Source: Candidatus Woesearchaeota archaeon (lineage in GTDB: Archaea > Nanobdellota > Nanobdellia > Woesearchaeales > B54-G15). From it: a stretch of DNA of 15,782 nt. The stretch covers positions 1-15,782 of the forward strand of contig QMQQ01000012.1 in NCBI GenBank assembly GCA_003648985.1. The letters are read 5' to 3'. This document shows, piece by piece, positions 6,905 through 14,441 of the stretch (positions are counted from its first letter, which is position 1; every line of letters begins with the position of its first letter). Under the pieces are notes generated by a model, which ran no database searches, had not been told where the DNA came from, and was given only the letters and a program-made list of their open reading frames with translations. The position numbers and the translations under genes were made by a program.

Positions 6905-7356
6905 CTTTAAACAACAATTCCGACGAAATTTCATTTATCAGAAAGAAAAAAGTTGAGGAAATGCTAAAAAGATTGGCATTTAGCCAGCAAAAAGACAAGT
7001 TATCAGCTATGCCTATCATTGATCACGCAAACAGCAAAAACTTCAGCTTTAAAGTAATTGAGCGTTCAACGATTTTACCTGTTCTCGTTGACTTTTATGC
7101 AGACTGGTGTATGCCGTGCATTATGCTGAGTCCGATTCTTGAAAGATTGGTGCATGCAGAAAATGGAAAAATCGCTCTTGTCAAAGTTAATATCGACGAA
7201 TCACGCAGCCTCGCAGAAACATACAGTATAATGAGTATCCCTGCGTTAAAGCTTTTCAAAGATAAAAAGATAATAGCTGAACACATTGGTTTTGTTTCTG
7301 AACAACAGCTTAAGTATTGGATTGAAAAAGCGCTTCAGAAATGCCAAAAACAATAG
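6901..7356 (+). CDS. Thioredoxin with N-terminal extension
   Basis: The 151-residue protein has a classical thioredoxin fold with the active site WCMPC at residues 69-73 (redox cysteines C70 and C73), preceded by VLVDFYAD and followed by the cis-proline motif SIPAL. It reduces disulfides in the cytoplasm. The first 45 residues are an extension, including a charged helix around EISFIRKKKVEEMLKRLA, not part of the core fold. I chose the ATG at 6901 because it overlaps the preceding stop as ATGA; an in-frame GTG at 6895 is the alternative. Its own stop falls inside the next gene, a 16-base overlap, so it is translated as part of the same operon. Being embedded among metal-cluster genes, it may keep their cysteines reduced, which is inference. 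Confidence 0.92.
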   Translation: MTLNNNSDEISFIRKKKVEEMLKRLAFSQQKDKLSAMPIIDHANSKNFSFKVIERSTILPVLVDFYADWCMPCIMLSPILERLVHAENGKIALVKVNIDESRSLAETYSIMSIPALKLFKDKKIIAEHIGFVSEQQLKYWIEKALQKCQKQ

Positions 7357-8210
7357 CAGTAACAGGCGGAAAAGGAGGAACAGGAAAATCAACAATATCT
7401 ACTTTACTTGCAATAGGACTTTCAAAAGAATACAGGGTTCTTTTAGTAGATGCAGATGCTGATTGCCCGAACTTGCATATAATCCTCAAAGCAAAAAGAA
7501 AACTGTTGAGCGAAGTAAAACAGACAATTCCAAAATGGGATTTTAGTAAATGCATTAAATGTGGAAAATGCTCGCAGGTCTGCAAAGAAAATGCAATAGT
7601 ATTCGTTAAAGGAAAATATCCTATCTTTGTAAAAGAACAGTGCATTGGCTGTAATGCCTGCAGAATCATATGCCCTACAAAAGCAATAGGAAAAGCAGAA
7701 CAAAAAATAGGGGCCATATATTTTTCTGAGATAAATTCATTAAATCTGTCAAATCTGCACCTGATTAGCTCAGAAATGCTCATTACTTACGAAGAAACAA
7801 GCCCGATTGTGAACGCATTAAAAAAAGAGGTGTCAAAGTTCAAGGATAAGTATGACTTTGTCATAATCGATACAGCAGCTGGAACTCATTGCAATGTTAT
7901 CTCAGCATTGCTCGGTGTTGACTTTGCTCTTGCTGTAACAGAACCAACGCCATTAGGAGCACACGATTTAAGTCTAATCCTTTCATTAACTAAAAAGCTT
8001 AACATTCCTGCATTTGTCTTGCTGAACAAGGCAAACATGGCAAAAAGCAAAGCAGAAGAAATCAAGTCGATAGCAACGCAGTTTAACACAGAAATCGTTT
8101 CAGAGATACCTTATGATAAGAAAATATTTGAGGCATATTCATCTGCAAATTTGGAAAAAATGCCAGAAAGCTTATACAAGCCCCTAATCGACTTTATAAA
8201 GAAAAAATGA
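7341..8210 (+). CDS. MinD-type P-loop ATPase with inserted 2[4Fe-4S] ferredoxin domain, first copy
   Basis: The 289-residue protein is a COG1149 ATPase. The deviant Walker A GGKGGTGKST (residues 9-18) carries K11 and K16, as in MinD/ParA proteins. An inserted ferredoxin domain spans about 68-118 and has two perfect CxxCxxCxxxC motifs: C71, C74, C77, C81 and C101, C104, C107, C111. FVIIDTAAGTHC (around 170-181) is the Walker B and switch region, and AVTEPTPLGAHD (215-226) follows the usual layout. Residues 200 onward complete the nucleotide fold. These ATPases are thought to use ATP to assemble or transfer Fe-S or Mo-Fe-S clusters and are found in anaerobes as adjacent pairs. It starts inside the thioredoxin gene and overlaps the second copy by four bases. 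Confidence 0.93.
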   Translation: MPKTIAVTGGKGGTGKSTISTLLAIGLSKEYRVLLVDADADCPNLHIILKAKRKLLSEVKQTIPKWDFSKCIKCGKCSQVCKENAIVFVKGKYPIFVKEQCIGCNACRIICPTKAIGKAEQKIGAIYFSEINSLNLSNLHLISSEMLITYEETSPIVNALKKEVSKFKDKYDFVIIDTAAGTHCNVISALLGVDFALAVTEPTPLGAHDLSLILSLTKKLNIPAFVLLNKANMAKSKAEEIKSIATQFNTEIVSEIPYDKKIFEAYSSANLEKMPESLYKPLIDFIKKK

Positions 8211-9118
8211 AAACAATAACAGTAAGCTCTGGAAAAGGCGGCGTAGGAAAGAGCTCGATTACAGCAATAATTGCTTTATATCTTGCAAGAAAACAAAATA
8301 AACAAATTGTTTATGCAGACTGCGATGTTGATGCGCCAAATGCGCATATTCTTCTTAATTTAAAAGAAAAAGATTTTTACGAAAAAGAAGAAATCTTTGC
8401 AAGCGAAAAAGCAACGCTGATTGCTGAAAAATGCATTCACTGCAGGAAATGCGTTTCAGAAGATATATGCAACTTCAATGCAATCTCATGGAATAAAGAA
8501 AAAAACATACCTGAGTTCAACAAATATCTTTGCGAGGGTTGCGGCTCATGCTCTTTGATTTGTCCAGCAAAAGCAATAGTTCTGAAAAAAGTAAAAAATG
8601 CAACTCTCCGCATCGCAAAAACAAGCTATGGATTTCCGCTCGTCACAGCCCAGCTTGAAATAGGAGAAAGCGGAAGTGGAAAAATAGTTACTGAAGTAAG
8701 AAAAAGAGCAGAAAAGCTTGCAGAAAAAAACAAAGCAGATCTAATTCTAATTGATGGCGCTCCTGGCATAGGCTGTCCTGTTATTGCTTCAATCCAAGGA
8801 ACAGATTATATAGTAGCAGTTACAGAGCCGACTCCTGCAGCATTGCACGACCTCTCAAGATTGATTACTCTTGCTAAATATTTTCAAGCGAAAACAGGCA
8901 TCATCATTAATAAATATGACCTAAACTTAAAAATGACAGAGAAAATTGAAACATATGCAAAAGAGCAAAACGCTCCTTTGCTTGCTAAAATCCCATACGA
9001 CGAGCGTTTTATAAAATCTTTAGTCTGGCAAGACGAAATATTGCTTCAAACCTTATCTGAAACATATGTGCCAGATATATTGAAAGCTATCAAGTCTATT
9101 CAATCTTTTTCAATATAA
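8207..9118 (+). CDS. MinD-type P-loop ATPase with inserted 2[4Fe-4S] ferredoxin domain, second copy
   Basis: The 303-residue protein is a paralogue of the preceding ATPase and probably its partner in a heterodimer. Walker A is SGKGGVGKSS (8-17). The ferredoxin insert has C76, C79, C82 and C88 for the first cluster and C109, C112, C115 and C119 for the second. The first cluster has five residues before its last cysteine rather than three (CRKCVSEDIC), a spacing that differs from the first copy. LILIDGAPGIGCPV is the Walker B region, and AVTEPTPAALHDL follows. Start ATG overlaps the stop of the first copy as ATGA, implying coupled translation. Its last 23 bases overlap the 3' end of metG on the other strand. 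Confidence 0.93.
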   Translation: MKTITVSSGKGGVGKSSITAIIALYLARKQNKQIVYADCDVDAPNAHILLNLKEKDFYEKEEIFASEKATLIAEKCIHCRKCVSEDICNFNAISWNKEKNIPEFNKYLCEGCGSCSLICPAKAIVLKKVKNATLRIAKTSYGFPLVTAQLEIGESGSGKIVTEVRKRAEKLAEKNKADLILIDGAPGIGCPVIASIQGTDYIVAVTEPTPAALHDLSRLITLAKYFQAKTGIIINKYDLNLKMTEKIETYAKEQNAPLLAKIPYDERFIKSLVWQDEILLQTLSETYVPDILKAIKSIQSFSI

Positions 9119-10697
9119 TCTCAGCCTTTCCTATTGCATGTTCTTTCAGTTCAAATCCAAGGTCGTTCCATTTTAAGCCAGAAAGATTCAGCTGTTTTTC
9201 GAGTTCAGCAGAAAATCGCGGCAAGATTGGCTGCAGCAAGATTGCAAGATTTTTAACAATATTAGCACAAATGCTTACAGCTTCATGTGCTCTACAAGTA
9301 TCTTCTTTTATTGTTTTCCATGGCTCTTCTTTTTGAAAATAAGCATTTCCAAGCGATGCAACTTTAAGAATATGCTTGACAGCATCTCTAAAGTTCAATT
9401 CTTTGTAGTATTCTTTAATCTTGTTAAATTCTTTTTTGCATTCAGTTATTACATGATGGTCTTCTGAAAAACTTCCAATAGTAGATGCAAAATTCTTATT
9501 CAAAAATGATAGAACCCTGTAGCAGAAATTTGCAATGTTTCCGATCAGCTCTGCGTTGATAAAATGCTTGAACTCATCTTCAGAAAAATCCACATCGCCC
9601 AATTTTTTGCTTACCATGCTTGCATAATAGAACCTGAGAAATTCTGGCTCTTTAAACCGTTCAATAAATTCTCTTGCAAGAATAAATGTTCCTCTGCTTT
9701 TGCTCATCTTTTCTTTTTCAACTGTTACCATTCCATGAACGTAGATCGCTTTTGGCAGATTGAATTCTGCACCCATCAACATTGCCGGCCAAAATAAGAA
9801 ATGAAAATAAACTATATCCTTTCCAATAAAATGAATAATCTCGCATTCATCATTCTTCCAGTAATCCTTAAAAACATCAAGCCCTGTTTTTTTGCAGAAT
9901 TCTTCTGTAGCACTGATATAACCTATTGGAGCATCAAACCAGACATAAAAGAATTTGTCTTTTGCATTAGGAATTTTGAATCCAAAATAAGGTTTATCTC
10001 TGCTTATACACCAATCTTTTAAGCTCTCCTTAATCCAGTTTTTCACATAGTTTACAATCTCTGGTTGCAATTCCTTATTTTGCAAAAGCCAATCCTTAAG
10101 CTTGTCTGAAAAAGCAGAAAGTCTGAAGAAAAAATGCTCGCTTTCTCGCTTTTCAGGTTTTGCACCGCAAATAGCGCATCTCGGCTCTTTCAACTCGAAT
10201 ACATTGTAAGTCGAACCACATTTCTCGCACATATCGCCGTATTGCTCAGGAGCACCGCATTTAGGACAAATTCCTTTAACAAACCTATCAGGCAAAAAAC
10301 GCTTGCATTGCGGACAGTACATAACAAAAATCGGCTTTGTGTAAATATAGCCTTTTTTTCTTAATGTTTCAAAAAATAGATTTGTGAATTTTTCATTGAT
10401 ATGTGTATTGGTATGCGAATAGCTATCAAATGAAATTAAAAATTTAGAGAAATCCTCTTTATGCTCTTGGTGAAAACGCATTGCAAAGTCCTCTGGTTTC
10501 ATTCCTTGCTTTTCAGCATTAACCTGAATCGGTGTTCCGTGCATGTCATCAGCGCATACATAAATGACATCCTCTCCAATCAATCTTAGAAATCTTACAA
10601 ATATATCTGTTTGGATATATTCTAGCAAATGGCCAATATGCAGAGGACCGTTTGCATAGATAAGCGCTGAAGTTACAAGATATTTTTTCTTTGTCAT
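9096..10697 (-). CDS. metG: Methionyl-tRNA synthetase
   Basis: This class I enzyme charges initiator and elongator tRNA-Met. It has 533 residues. HIGH is at 20-23 and KMSKS at 330-334, the two ATP-binding signatures. The connective domain has two zinc knuckles: C128, C131, C144 and C147, then C157, C160, C174 and C177, as in the two-knuckle MetRS form of archaea and some bacteria. WFDAPIGY (253-260) and IGKDIVYFHFLFWPA (291-305) belong to the active site. The anticodon-binding helical domain fills about 375-533. No C-terminal tRNA-binding (EMAP-like) domain is attached, so a separate protein may supply it. The start overlaps the zinc-ribbon gene stop by four bases (ATGA), and the end overlaps the ferredoxin-ATPase gene by 23 bases. 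Confidence 0.97.
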   Translation of the reverse strand: MTKKKYLVTSALIYANGPLHIGHLLEYIQTDIFVRFLRLIGEDVIYVCADDMHGTPIQVNAEKQGMKPEDFAMRFHQEHKEDFSKFLISFDSYSHTNTHINEKFTNLFFETLRKKGYIYTKPIFVMYCPQCKRFLPDRFVKGICPKCGAPEQYGDMCEKCGSTYNVFELKEPRCAICGAKPEKRESEHFFFRLSAFSDKLKDWLLQNKELQPEIVNYVKNWIKESLKDWCISRDKPYFGFKIPNAKDKFFYVWFDAPIGYISATEEFCKKTGLDVFKDYWKNDECEIIHFIGKDIVYFHFLFWPAMLMGAEFNLPKAIYVHGMVTVEKEKMSKSRGTFILAREFIERFKEPEFLRFYYASMVSKKLGDVDFSEDEFKHFINAELIGNIANFCYRVLSFLNKNFASTIGSFSEDHHVITECKKEFNKIKEYYKELNFRDAVKHILKVASLGNAYFQKEEPWKTIKEDTCRAHEAVSICANIVKNLAILLQPILPRFSAELEKQLNLSGLKWNDLGFELKEHAIGKAEIILKKIE

Positions 10698-11098
10698 GGA
10701 AAATATCCCTCAATATCCTTCATCTTTTTAGCTAAAGGAATCTTCTTTCCGCAATGCTCGCACACAAAGACATATGCCTTTGTCCCTTTGAAATTCTTTA
10801 ATTTATACTCTGTTGTTGTTTCACCACTTTTGCCGCAGAAAGGGCATGTATATTTTATTTCGATCTTTAAATTTTTATCAATCTCTGAACAAGGTACTTT
10901 ATAACCGCAAACAGGACAAACGTATTCCTTTGCTTTTTTTTGTATCTTTCCTTTAACAATAGGCTTTCTAAGATACCCTTTTCCGCACTTAGGACATTTC
11001 GGCCTGTAAACCCAGGCTTTAACCTGTCCTTTGCTTCCCAGCGTTCTGTTTGTAAAATAAAAACATTCTTCCATGCTTTTTGGTTCTCGCAATGTCAT
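10694..11098 (-). CDS. Small protein with two zinc ribbons
   Basis: The 134-residue basic protein has four CxxC pairs: C35/C38, C61/C64, C85/C88 and C113/C116, which probably form two zinc ribbons (CPKCG with CPVCG, and CPFCG with CEHCG). The N-terminal PKSMEECFYFTNRTLG resembles a motif that I recall from uncharacterised DPANN proteins, but I cannot name a family. It is translationally coupled to metG by an ATGA overlap. Lysine-rich linkers suggest nucleic-acid binding, perhaps RNA, and the coupling points to translation, which is inference. Its own TATA-like box overlaps the stop of the PLP-fold gene, so it may be the first gene of a zinc-ribbon-metG unit. Confidence 0.82.
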   Translation of the reverse strand: MTLREPKSMEECFYFTNRTLGSKGQVKAWVYRPKCPKCGKGYLRKPIVKGKIQKKAKEYVCPVCGYKVPCSEIDKNLKIEIKYTCPFCGKSGETTTEYKLKNFKGTKAYVFVCEHCGKKIPLAKKMKDIEGYFP

Positions 11099-11119
11099 GC
11101 TTTGCTCAGAGAATAAATG

Positions 11120-11129
11120 ATTTATAAAA
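11120..11129 (-). promoter_or_regulatory. TATA box for the zinc-ribbon-metG unit, overlapping a stop codon
   Basis: The minus strand reads TTTTATAAAT here, centred about 27 bases before the ATG at 11098. It includes the TAA stop (11124-11122) of the PLP-fold gene. Confidence 0.55.
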
Positions 11130-11946
11130 TTTCCTTTCGTTTTAGCTCAATAGATAATGCTTTAGCATCAATTCTTGGATTGAACGGGCATTTGACATAT
11201 TCAAATCCGTTTGATGCGCAAAACTCTTTTAATGCTTTAAGCTCATTATCATCTTTAAAGCGTACACAGACATTTATTCCTAGCTTATCGCTATGAATAA
11301 CTTCAAAACCTTTAGCTGCGAGCTCTTTTGCTATCTTTTCTGCAAGTTCGTGTAGCTTTTTATATCTTTCATTTGCTCTGCTTATTAGAGAATACAGTTT
11401 ATTTTCCATGCAGCAAAAGTTCGTTTTGAATATTCTGAAAACATCTCTGAATTCGCTAAGCTTATAACGAGAACTTCCAATAAATCCACCGTATCCAAGA
11501 TTAATAATCTTCCATCTTCCAAAACTTGAAAATATAAAATCTGCGTAATCTGAAAAATCGTTTCTGCTGCCTATGCTTCCTGTTATATCAAGACAAAGCA
11601 AACAATTATTCTTATTGCATGTATTCCAGATATCTTCTACTGGCTGAGCTACAAAATATCCTCCTGGATTTTGGTAAATCATGCAGGAATCTTCACCAGC
11701 GTGATTTTCAAGTATTTCTGGAATGATAAGTGCTTCTTTAGTCTTTAAACTAATGATATCAAAATCTAAGAGTGATGCATATCGTTTAAAGCCGAACCAC
11801 CCTCCTTGATCAGGAATTATTACTTTGCGTTTTCCTAACTTTCTTGCTATAGCTAAAAAAGAGAAGATCGCTGAATCCCCGCATGGAAGCAATCTTACTG
11901 AGTTTGCTCCAGTTAAAGCTTTTATCAACTGAATAGCTTTCTCCAT
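11122..11946 (-). CDS. PLP-dependent fold type I (aminotransferase-like) protein, short
   Basis: The 274-residue protein has the layout of a fold type I PLP enzyme. LLPCGDSAIFSFLAIARKLG (19-38) is the phosphate-loop region, LLCLDITGSIGS (116-127) supplies D120, which should contact the pyridine nitrogen, and SSFGRWKIINLGYGGFIG (140-157) contains the likely Schiff-base lysine K146 followed by the glycine-rich turn. Its size is small compared with 350-450 residues for most such enzymes, so it lacks part of the usual C-terminal domain or a segment of the large domain. DegT/DnrJ-type or related sugar/cysteine aminotransferases are possible; the substrate cannot be inferred. I start it at ATG 11946 rather than TTG 11952 because the shared TATA element is about 25 bases upstream. 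Confidence 0.75.
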   Translation of the reverse strand: MEKAIQLIKALTGANSVRLLPCGDSAIFSFLAIARKLGKRKVIIPDQGGWFGFKRYASLLDFDIISLKTKEALIIPEILENHAGEDSCMIYQNPGGYFVAQPVEDIWNTCNKNNCLLCLDITGSIGSRNDFSDYADFIFSSFGRWKIINLGYGGFIGSSRYKLSEFRDVFRIFKTNFCCMENKLYSLISRANERYKKLHELAEKIAKELAAKGFEVIHSDKLGINVCVRFKDDNELKALKEFCASNGFEYVKCPFNPRIDAKALSIELKRKEIL

Positions 11947-11963
11947 ACTCAATAATTTTCCAC

Positions 11964-11977
11964 AAATTTTTTAAATT
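11964..11977. promoter_or_regulatory. Symmetric TATA element shared by two divergent leaderless genes
   Basis: AAATTTTTTAAATT lies between start codons at 11946 (minus) and 12000 (plus), with only 53 bases between them. The core TTTTTTAAA (11967-11975) is 25 bases from the minus start and 29 from the plus start. There is no second TATA-like element in the gap, so one element may direct transcription in both directions. Confidence 0.6.
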
Positions 11978-11999
11978 ATTTTCCCTTATGAATGTCCGA

Positions 12000-13850
12000 A
12001 TGAAAAAAAGAGGTAGATCAAGCTTTGAATTGCGCAGTCTAGTTATTCCTCTGTTAGCCCTCATTGCTTTTACCATTCTCTTTTTCCTTGCTGGAAAATA
12101 TTTCTTTCCAGAATTCTTTTCAACAGGATTTTTTGTTTATAGTGTTCAACCTCCAGGTGAATTTAAATCATCTGAAACAATTACGACATGTCCTTATACA
12201 ATCACAACATCAGGAGAATATAATCTTACGAGTGATCTATCATGTGGCGTAGGAAACGGAATCACCATAGACGCAGATGATGTTGTTTTAGATTGTTTAG
12301 GCCATAAGATAACCGGCTTGGATAACAACTCTGGAATTTATGCATATAAGCAGAACAACATAACCGTCAAGAACTGCGTTGTCGAACATTTCAAAAGAGG
12401 GATATTTTTTATAAACGTCACTGATTTTAATATAGAAAGTTCAACATTTGCAAATAATACTCAAAGAGGGATAAACTTTTATTTGGGAGTTAAAAATGGA
12501 ATAATACTAAATTCAAAAGCAATTAATAATTCTTATTATGGTGTTAGGATATCAAAACTTTGCGATAATCTTACCTTTGATAACATTACTGTAATTGGTC
12601 CACATTCTCGTGGTTTTTGGATTAATAACTCAGCAAATATTACTATTAAGAATAGCGATTTCATCGACAATCGTAAACACATTTTTATTGAAAGCCATAC
12701 TAAAGATGTTTTTATTGATGATTGTGAATTTAACCAAGGAGACTATGGGATACATTTTGCGGGGGGACAAATAGAGAAAATTTATGTTAAAAATTCACAG
12801 TTTCATACTACTTATGAAAAGGGAATTAATGTTAAAAAAGGATTGAAGAATTCATGCATCAATAATTCTTTATTTCAAAACTCATGGATTAATTTCAAAA
12901 ATTCAGACAATATATTGATATTTAATAACACACTAAACGGTTCCGGTATAACTATTGATTCTTCTAAAAATATTACTCTTCGGAATAACACAATACAAAA
13001 CGCTTTTTTAGAAGCGATTAAAATTGAATCCACAGACACGCAAACACAATCGATAAACATCGTCAATAATTCAATTGTTAATGTGTATGGAACAATTAAT
13101 GAGTTTGGAAAAGGCATATATGTAAAAGATGCAAATTTGACCACAATCACGAACAATTATTTCAATAACATGTCAACAGCGATCTATTTAGATTCCTCTT
13201 CCGATAATCAAATAAAATCAAATTCTATCACTGCATCCAGATATGGAATTTACGGGATTAATATAAGTTCCGATGTCTTTGAAAATAATGAAATCAATGC
13301 AGAGAAAAGCTGCATTAATATAAATGGAGGTATTTCCAATAACATCAAAAATAACGTGCTACAAAACGCATTTTCCTGTATCTTATTAAAAACTTCAATC
13401 CACGATGTAATTAATGCCACCAACACAACAAATTGTTATTATGGCGCCCTTATACATGAATCAGAAGACGTTTTAGTAGACAGAGCTTTGTTCGAGGATG
13501 GTGTTTTTGGTATTTTATTAATGAACTCTACACATGTCCAAATCACAGAAGCTACAATAAACAATAATGACAAAAATGGTGTTGCATTTGAGCTTAAAAG
13601 CTTCAATAATTCATTATGGTATTCTAATATAACCAATAACCAAGGCCATGGCGTTAGGCTTAATTTCTTCACTCATCACAACACAATCAGCAATAACACA
13701 ATCACAAACAATGCAGGCTATGGCATATACATGGATTTCTATGCCACAAATAATACGATTCAATATAACGATTTATCAGGAAATACTCAGGGAACTTACT
13801 ATGAAGGAGACTTCTGTACTGGCAATACATTTACTGGGAATACTCCATAA
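12000..13850 (+). CDS. Membrane-anchored NosD-like right-handed beta-helix protein
   Basis: The 616-residue protein begins at ATG 12000; an in-frame ATG at 11988 is only about 17 bases from the TATA element. An uncleaved or cleaved N-terminal membrane segment covers about 12-31 (RSLVIPLLALIAFTILFFLAG). The outer part opens with the NosD/surface beta-helix start, CPYTITTSGEYNLTSDLSCG (64-83) and DADDVVLDCLGHKITG (91-106). The rest is a succession of short coils with recurrent N-N-x-I and G-I-x-[IV] motifs (for example NNTITNNAGYGI), rich in Asn, Ser and Thr, with many N-x-S/T sequons for glycosylation. Such proteins bind or process cell-surface sugars, or pack as a coat; no catalytic residue is evident. 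It ends without a C-terminal anchor. Its base composition looks even more AT-rich than its neighbours, which is common for surface genes. Confidence 0.88.
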   Translation: MKKRGRSSFELRSLVIPLLALIAFTILFFLAGKYFFPEFFSTGFFVYSVQPPGEFKSSETITTCPYTITTSGEYNLTSDLSCGVGNGITIDADDVVLDCLGHKITGLDNNSGIYAYKQNNITVKNCVVEHFKRGIFFINVTDFNIESSTFANNTQRGINFYLGVKNGIILNSKAINNSYYGVRISKLCDNLTFDNITVIGPHSRGFWINNSANITIKNSDFIDNRKHIFIESHTKDVFIDDCEFNQGDYGIHFAGGQIEKIYVKNSQFHTTYEKGINVKKGLKNSCINNSLFQNSWINFKNSDNILIFNNTLNGSGITIDSSKNITLRNNTIQNAFLEAIKIESTDTQTQSINIVNNSIVNVYGTINEFGKGIYVKDANLTTITNNYFNNMSTAIYLDSSSDNQIKSNSITASRYGIYGINISSDVFENNEINAEKSCININGGISNNIKNNVLQNAFSCILLKTSIHDVINATNTTNCYYGALIHESEDVLVDRALFEDGVFGILLMNSTHVQITEATINNNDKNGVAFELKSFNNSLWYSNITNNQGHGVRLNFFTHHNTISNNTITNNAGYGIYMDFYATNNTIQYNDLSGNTQGTYYEGDFCTGNTFTGNTP

Positions 13851-13884
13851 TTTTAACTACTTTATAGTAATAATAAACCGAAAG

Positions 13885-13894
13885 ATTTATAAAT
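13885..13894 (+). promoter_or_regulatory. TATA box for the Bud32 operon
   Basis: ATTTATAAAT, a palindrome, is centred about 29 bases before the ATG at 13918. This gap of 67 bases after the NosD-like gene is the only non-coding space before the three-gene unit. Confidence 0.55.
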
Positions 13895-13917
13895 GAAAAG
13901 AATATTCTAGTGTTAAA

Positions 13918-14439
13918 ATGACAGATCTAAACCCAGTTCAAATATATGAAAAAATATCTAGAAATTATGTTAAAAGAATCTCCGAAGCAGTAGAAAGATT
14001 TATGGGGGGCGAGGATATTTACAAAATAAATGCATACGTTTTAGGTTTTCCAACTCAAACGGATAATAGGACAATTGATTTTGTTCTTTCCCAATTCGAT
14101 GAACAAAGACAAATTCCAAAATTAACAGAAGAAGCAAAAAAAACCACAGATCCCCTAATTAAAATAGCACTACTCTACCAGGCATTCATTTCAGTAGCAT
14201 CTTATGCAAGAGATAGGGACGTGGAACAGAGCCTTGGTTGGAGGGAAATTATTGCCTTAAATAAAGCAACAATATCTAAACTAATTGAAAATGGACTCCC
14301 GGCACAGTTAGCAGCAAAACTCTCAATAGGCGAGAAAATACAGATAGCATATGGTGACAGAACTGATGATGTAATAAACGAGTACAAAAAAAAGCTAGTC
14401 GAAAGAGTAGCAAATTCGGAATATAAACTAGCAGCATAA
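13918..14439 (+). CDS. Hypothetical helical protein, 173 aa, upstream of Bud32
   Basis: I do not recognise this protein. It is acidic to neutral and appears almost wholly helical, with no cysteines, signal peptide or membrane segment. The centre has hydrophobic helices (around DPLIKIALLYQAFISVASYA) and the C-terminus is a charged helix (EYKKKLVERVANSEYKLAA). It is transcribed from its own TATA box and ends two bases before the ATG of Bud32, so the two proteins are made together. That makes a partner of the kinase or of the KEOPS complex possible, but it does not show the pattern of Pcc1 or Cgi121, the small KEOPS subunits, and I would not claim that role. Confidence 0.75.
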   Translation: MTDLNPVQIYEKISRNYVKRISEAVERFMGGEDIYKINAYVLGFPTQTDNRTIDFVLSQFDEQRQIPKLTEEAKKTTDPLIKIALLYQAFISVASYARDRDVEQSLGWREIIALNKATISKLIENGLPAQLAAKLSIGEKIQIAYGDRTDDVINEYKKKLVERVANSEYKLAA

Positions 14440-14441
14440 AA

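Noticed and set aside
7310..7783. Long open frame on the minus strand (157 codons) antisense to the thioredoxin and first ATPase
   Set aside because: The plus-strand genes here have clear active-site motifs; the antisense frame has no recognisable motif and its openness follows from the codon use of the real genes.
6542..9118. Nitrogen fixation gene cluster
   Set aside because: The NifX-like family and ferredoxin-ATPases occur widely in anaerobes without nitrogenase, and no nifH, nifD, nifK or full nifB is present.
11810..12076. Open frame on the minus strand across the divergent promoter
   Set aside because: It would run through the start of the NosD-like gene, the TATA element and the PLP gene in a different frame, with no motif support.
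12400..13800. Tandem DNA repeats suggested by recurrent Asn codons
   Set aside because: The repetition is at protein level (beta-helix coils); I see no nucleotide-level direct repeats or CRISPR-like regular spacing.
13851..13884. Short inverted repeat (TACT...AGTA) after the NosD-like gene as a hairpin terminator
   Set aside because: Arms of four bases in AT-rich sequence occur by chance, and archaeal termination relies on T-runs rather than hairpins.
13648..13896. Alternative plus-strand frame over the end of the NosD-like gene, considered as a frameshifted C-terminal anchor
   Set aside because: The main frame keeps the beta-helix pattern to its stop at 13850, and the alternative frame has no convincing membrane segment.
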